The position numbers were made by a program, and so were the translations under genes. From positions 1 through 36,910 of the forward strand of contig CANQCY010000002.1 in the NCBI GenBank assembly GCA_947591245.1: a stretch of DNA of 36,910 nt. The letters are read 5' to 3'. Of this stretch, positions 33,769-36,910 are shown piece after piece. The DNA comes from an uncultured Lachnospiraceae bacterium. GTDB taxonomy: Bacteria > Bacillota > Clostridia > Lachnospirales > Lachnospiraceae. The first letter of the stretch is position 1. The number at the start of each line of letters is the position of its first letter. The notes under the pieces are model-generated. The model saw only the letters and a program-made list of their open reading frames with translations, did not search any database and was not told the origin of the DNA.

Positions 33769-34353
33769 ATGAGTCTTTTGAAACGGTACGCAATAATCGG
33801 AACGGTTTTTGTTCTAATCACAGGATCCATTGCCCATTTTCTATATGGCTGGACTGAAAACAATCATATCGTCGGGCTTTTTACGCCGGTTAACGAATCC
33901 ATTTGGGAACACATGAAGCTGTTGTTTTTCCCAATGCTGATCTATTCGCTTATAATGATTTTTAAATTCCGCCGAAAATACCCGCATATTACTTCCGCTT
34001 TAAGCTTTGGGATTGTGACGGGCGCGCTCCTGATCCCGCTTTTTTACTACGCCTATACTCATATCCTTGGTAAAAATGTTTTTATTTTAGATATTAGCGC
34101 GTTCATTTTGAGCGTTGTGATCGCTTTTTGGCTTTCTTATAAACTTACGTTATCCCGCCGGTTGGAATCTTACACGTTTTTACTGGCGCTCCTGGCGTGC
34201 ATTCTTTTCGCTTGCTTTGCGGTATTCACTTACCACCCGCCGGACGCCGCTATTTTTCAAGATCCGGCAAACTCAAAAAATGGGATGAAGATGGCAAGCG
34301 CCTCTTTTCCGTATCAAATCCAGTACATCTTCTTTGGAAGGCATAACTTTTAA
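33769..34353 (+). CDS. DUF6512-like membrane protein, 3' end altered
   Basis: A 194-residue integral membrane protein with about five or six hydrophobic segments and the motif GLFTPVNESIWEHMKLLFFP typical of DUF6512 proteins, plus FTYHPPDAAIFQDP near the end. Function is unknown. After FQDPANSKNG the last 20 or so residues are antisense to the 3' end of the sugar-kinase gene and are unlike the usual ending, so the natural terminus appears lost. The start at 33769 has GAGG six bases upstream; an ATG at 33757 is possible. It is the only intact plus-strand gene in the window. Confidence 0.8.
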   Translation: MSLLKRYAIIGTVFVLITGSIAHFLYGWTENNHIVGLFTPVNESIWEHMKLLFFPMLIYSLIMIFKFRRKYPHITSALSFGIVTGALLIPLFYYAYTHILGKNVFILDISAFILSVVIAFWLSYKLTLSRRLESYTFLLALLACILFACFAVFTYHPPDAAIFQDPANSKNGMKMASASFPYQIQYIFFGRHNF

Positions 34354-35265
34354 CGCCCCCTTTTTTGTTGTGATAAGCGAAGCGGCTGCGTTGGCGATTT
34401 CCAGCATTTCATAGAGCTTTGAAGAATCCAGCGCATCCAGACCGTTTTCCAGAACCATATTCAGCACGCATGCCATAAAGGTATCTCCGGCTCCGGTCGT
34501 TTCAATCGTATCTTTACATAAAAACGAATCGCATTCCGCCCTCTGCGCGCCATTATAATAAGCCCTGCTCCCCATTTTGCCCATTGTGGCGCAAATAAGC
34601 GGCGTGTGATATTTTTCACTGATTTTAGCAACGCCCTCATCAATATCCGTCGTACCCGTAAAAAATGCAATCTCATCATCAGATATTTTTAATATATGGC
34701 ACTGGCTGATTCCATATGCGATCTTTTCTTTTGCCATGTCCAGATTTCTCCACAAGGGCGGGCGCAGATTCGGATCAAAAGAAATCAGCGCCCCCGCCTC
34801 CTTCGCGGCCTCCACAGCCATCCTTGTAGCTTTTTCTACTTCCATATCCGTCATGGACAAACTGCCAAAGTGAAAGATCCTTGCATCCTGCAGGATAGAG
34901 CGGTCCACCTCCTCCGCCCGAAGCATCATATCTGCACCGGGATTGCGGTAAAATGAGAAGCTCCGGTCCCCGTCAGGAGCGGTATGGACAAATGCAAGCG
35001 TGGTAGGAATCTCTTTGTCCATAACCAAATTACTGATATCAATTCCCTGTTCCGCTACTGCCTCGCGAAGCATTTTTCCAAAAGAATCGTCTCCTACCTT
35101 CCCTATAAAAGCCGTCTTTTTTCCGAATTTCTGCAGCATGGCAAGGACATTGCAGGGCGCGCCTCCGGGATTTGCCTCAAACATAGGATTCCCCTGTCCG
35201 CTCATTCCGTTCATCGTAAAATCGACCAGCAATTCGCCCAATGTGACTGCATCATATTTCTTCAT
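34273..35265 (-). CDS. PfkB-family carbohydrate kinase, probable fructokinase
   Basis: A 330-residue ribokinase/PfkB-fold sugar kinase. Visible motifs are the N-terminal VTLGELLVDFTMNG, the sugar-binding GGAPCNVL, and the C-terminal anion hole and catalytic base TTGAGDTFMACVL (Asp of GAGD). It probably phosphorylates fructose, because an amylosucrase-like gene, which releases fructose from sucrose, lies 102 bp upstream on the same strand. The start at 35265 has GGAGAG upstream; an earlier in-frame start at 35313 has no site. Its last 81 bp overlap the convergent DUF6512 gene, and the final residues (ACHLHPIF) look altered. Confidence 0.88.
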   Translation of the reverse strand: MKKYDAVTLGELLVDFTMNGMSGQGNPMFEANPGGAPCNVLAMLQKFGKKTAFIGKVGDDSFGKMLREAVAEQGIDISNLVMDKEIPTTLAFVHTAPDGDRSFSFYRNPGADMMLRAEEVDRSILQDARIFHFGSLSMTDMEVEKATRMAVEAAKEAGALISFDPNLRPPLWRNLDMAKEKIAYGISQCHILKISDDEIAFFTGTTDIDEGVAKISEKYHTPLICATMGKMGSRAYYNGAQRAECDSFLCKDTIETTGAGDTFMACVLNMVLENGLDALDSSKLYEMLEIANAAASLITTKKGALKVMPSKEDVLDLIRKRGACHLHPIF

Positions 35266-35367
35266 CCTGCATCTCTCCATTTCTGTTATTTTCACAGCCA
35301 CTCCGCCCCGCATGCGCCAAACCGGCCGGCAAAGCCGCCTGCCGCCGCTTCGCAGCTTTTGTTTTGC

Positions 35368-36910
35368 TTATGCGCTGCGAATAGCAGCGTTTTTCTTCAA
35401 ATACATAAAGCTGTAGGCGGGAATATTCACTCCTGACGCTTTCATTGTTTCACCGGATACCATATCGGTATACATCCCATCCACCTCATTGATCCATGCC
35501 GTTTTATCGTATTCGCTGAAATTAAAGATTCCGATTATTTTCTCGCCTTCATAATATCTGCCGATACAAAGCACGCTGTCGTCATATGTGTCGATCGTCC
35601 ATGTGTCCGCCTGGCAGACAAACGCCTTTTCCGTCTTTCTGATTTTTTCCAGTTCGCTCAGCCTATGAAAAATCCTGCCCTCCACGCTGGTTTTATCGTT
35701 GATGTTTTCCGCCAGCTTCCAATTCATGGCGCCCCGGTGAATATAGCGGGAATCCGCCATTTTATTTTGAACTTCTTTATAAGTGTAATCATTCACCTGC
35801 CCGATCTCATCCCCGCTATAGAGCACGGGAATCCCGGACTGCATAAACATATAGGCATGCAGCATGACGTCCAGCCGGATTGCCCGTTCCATAGCCTCGT
35901 CATCCTGCTCAAATCCCGCTTTTTCAATCCCGCACATGGATGCGGTTGTTCCGCAAAAACGGGCGTCCCCCGTTACCGGGTCGGCATTGTAAAGTTCCCC
36001 CCGGCTGTTGCTTTCTCCCTCATATCCCTGAAAATAATTATTCAAATACCGTTTATGGGAGCGCTCATCTATCACCTCGCTCTGCAAGGTGGTGTAGTCC
36101 AAGCCCCATCCGATATCGTCATGGCACCGCAGATAGTTTAAGAACACATATTCCTTCGGCAGGCCATTCACTATATCAAGCTGCTTCTTTAAGAGGCGCA
36201 CGTCCCTTGTCGCCACAGTATGCCATGTCGTAGCCATGGTCGTCACATTATAAAGCATATGGCATTCCGGCTTGTCTACCGTGCCGAAATACGGAACAAC
36301 CTTTTCCGGCTCCATGACGACCTCGCCCAGCAATAATACGCCCGGACAGACGATCTCGCTAATGATGCGCATCATCCTTACAATCGTGTGTACCTGTTTG
36401 AGGTTCCGGCAGTTCGTATTCAATTCTTTCCATATATAAGGAACCGCATCGATACGGATCACGTCTATCCCGCGGTTTGCCAGATACAGAAAATTGTACA
36501 TCATCTCGTTAAATACCCTTGGATTCTTGTAGTTTAAATCCCACTGATACGGATAAAAGGACGTCATTACATAATGTCCGATATCCGGAAGCCATGTGAA
36601 ATTTCCCGGCGCAGTCGTCGGAAACACCTGCGGAACTGTCTTTTCATACATTTGAGGAATAGAGTCATTGTCAAAAAAGAAATAACGGCTCATATACTCT
36701 CCATTTCCCTGACGGGCTTTCCTTGCCCACTCATGCTCCTCCGAAGTATGATTCATCACAAAATCCATGCAGACATTGATATTCTTTTTGCGGCATGCCG
36801 CAGTCAGATTTTCCAGTTCTTCCATCGTTCCGAGCCTTTCCTGCACCTTACGGAAGTCAGAAACGGCATAGCCCCCGTCGGACCTTCCTTCCGGCGTATC
36901 AAGAAACGGC
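35368..36910 (-). CDS. Amylosucrase-like GH13 enzyme (partial, 5' end outside window)
   Basis: At least 513 residues of a glycoside hydrolase family 13 protein; the frame stays open to the window edge with GRSDGGYAVSDF, an amylosucrase-type motif. The nucleophile Asp is in GIDVIRIDAVPYIW, the acid/base Glu in LLLGEVV, and the third acid in CHDDIGWG, followed by SGIPVLYSGDEIG. Amylosucrase splits sucrose, moves glucose onto a glucan and releases fructose; a sucrose hydrolase is the alternative. No signal peptide can be judged. It is followed by the PfkB kinase, which could phosphorylate the fructose. Confidence 0.88.
   Translation of the reverse strand, partial: PFLDTPEGRSDGGYAVSDFRKVQERLGTMEELENLTAACRKKNINVCMDFVMNHTSEEHEWARKARQGNGEYMSRYFFFDNDSIPQMYEKTVPQVFPTTAPGNFTWLPDIGHYVMTSFYPYQWDLNYKNPRVFNEMMYNFLYLANRGIDVIRIDAVPYIWKELNTNCRNLKQVHTIVRMMRIISEIVCPGVLLLGEVVMEPEKVVPYFGTVDKPECHMLYNVTTMATTWHTVATRDVRLLKKQLDIVNGLPKEYVFLNYLRCHDDIGWGLDYTTLQSEVIDERSHKRYLNNYFQGYEGESNSRGELYNADPVTGDARFCGTTASMCGIEKAGFEQDDEAMERAIRLDVMLHAYMFMQSGIPVLYSGDEIGQVNDYTYKEVQNKMADSRYIHRGAMNWKLAENINDKTSVEGRIFHRLSELEKIRKTEKAFVCQADTWTIDTYDDSVLCIGRYYEGEKIIGIFNFSEYDKTAWINEVDGMYTDMVSGETMKASGVNIPAYSFMYLKKNAAIRSA

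Overview
The window looks like chromosome from a low-to-mid GC, anaerobic Gram-positive bacterium, most likely a Clostridia/Lachnospiraceae-type gut organism. This is inferred from strong GGAGG ribosome-binding sites throughout, consensus sigma-A promoters (TTGACA-17-TATAAT), clostridial families (DUF3737, DUF6512, HydE, NifB/NifH-like proteins) and lysine-rich Ig-like surface proteins. Almost every gene is on the minus strand. No rRNA, tRNA or CRISPR array was seen.

Layout. (1) 1-1.7 kb: the end of an MBL-fold hydrolase, a PNPOx-like flavoprotein and debris of a helicase and a DUF4143-type ATPase. (2) 1.7-8.4 kb: a complete phosphate regulon, pstS-pstC-pstA-pstB-phoU-phoP-phoR, with tandem 11-bp Pho boxes upstream; phoU ends in a 24-bp tandem repeat that carries alternating GGAGG/CCTCC and the phoP ribosome-binding site. 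(3) 8.4-13.2 kb: surface and accessory genes: an Ig-like/cyclophilin-like secreted protein, DUF3737, remnants of a MarR gene and of an unknown gene, a 420-bp inverted-repeat element holding a truncated response regulator, and a two-domain secreted esterase whose first domain has lost its nucleophile.

(4) 13.2-30.7 kb: a large sulfur/Fe-S region and the most interesting part. In transcription order: LysR regulator, a Cys/Met-metabolism PLP enzyme, a PatB-type C-S lyase and PLP synthase (pdxS, pdxT); then a consensus promoter, a short leader peptide with four consecutive Cys codons, a terminator with a matching antiterminator, and cysK plus a YezD-like small protein; then a second structured terminator and a nitrogenase-like operon nifB-nifH-cysK-nifD-nifK-nifX. 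A second cysteine synthase paralog lies between nifH and nifD. Downstream are nadA, an internally deleted mnmA, hydE, cysE and a truncated rhodanese-ThiF fusion. CysE makes O-acetylserine, the CysK paralogs would use it to capture sulfide or a thiol, and the nitrogenase-like complex could release that sulfur species from an unknown substrate. Related methylthio-alkane reductases cleave C-S bonds, so a sulfur-scavenging reductase coupled to cysteine synthesis is the leading hypothesis. This is inference.

(5) 30.9-36.9 kb: a chemoreceptor, an N-terminally truncated chemoreceptor directly behind a consensus promoter, a DUF6512 membrane protein overlapping tail-to-tail with a PfkB sugar kinase, and an amylosucrase-like GH13 enzyme running off the window. 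The last two suggest sucrose use.

The window is unusually rich in truncated genes and short 5' gene remnants, suggesting active deletion and rearrangement.
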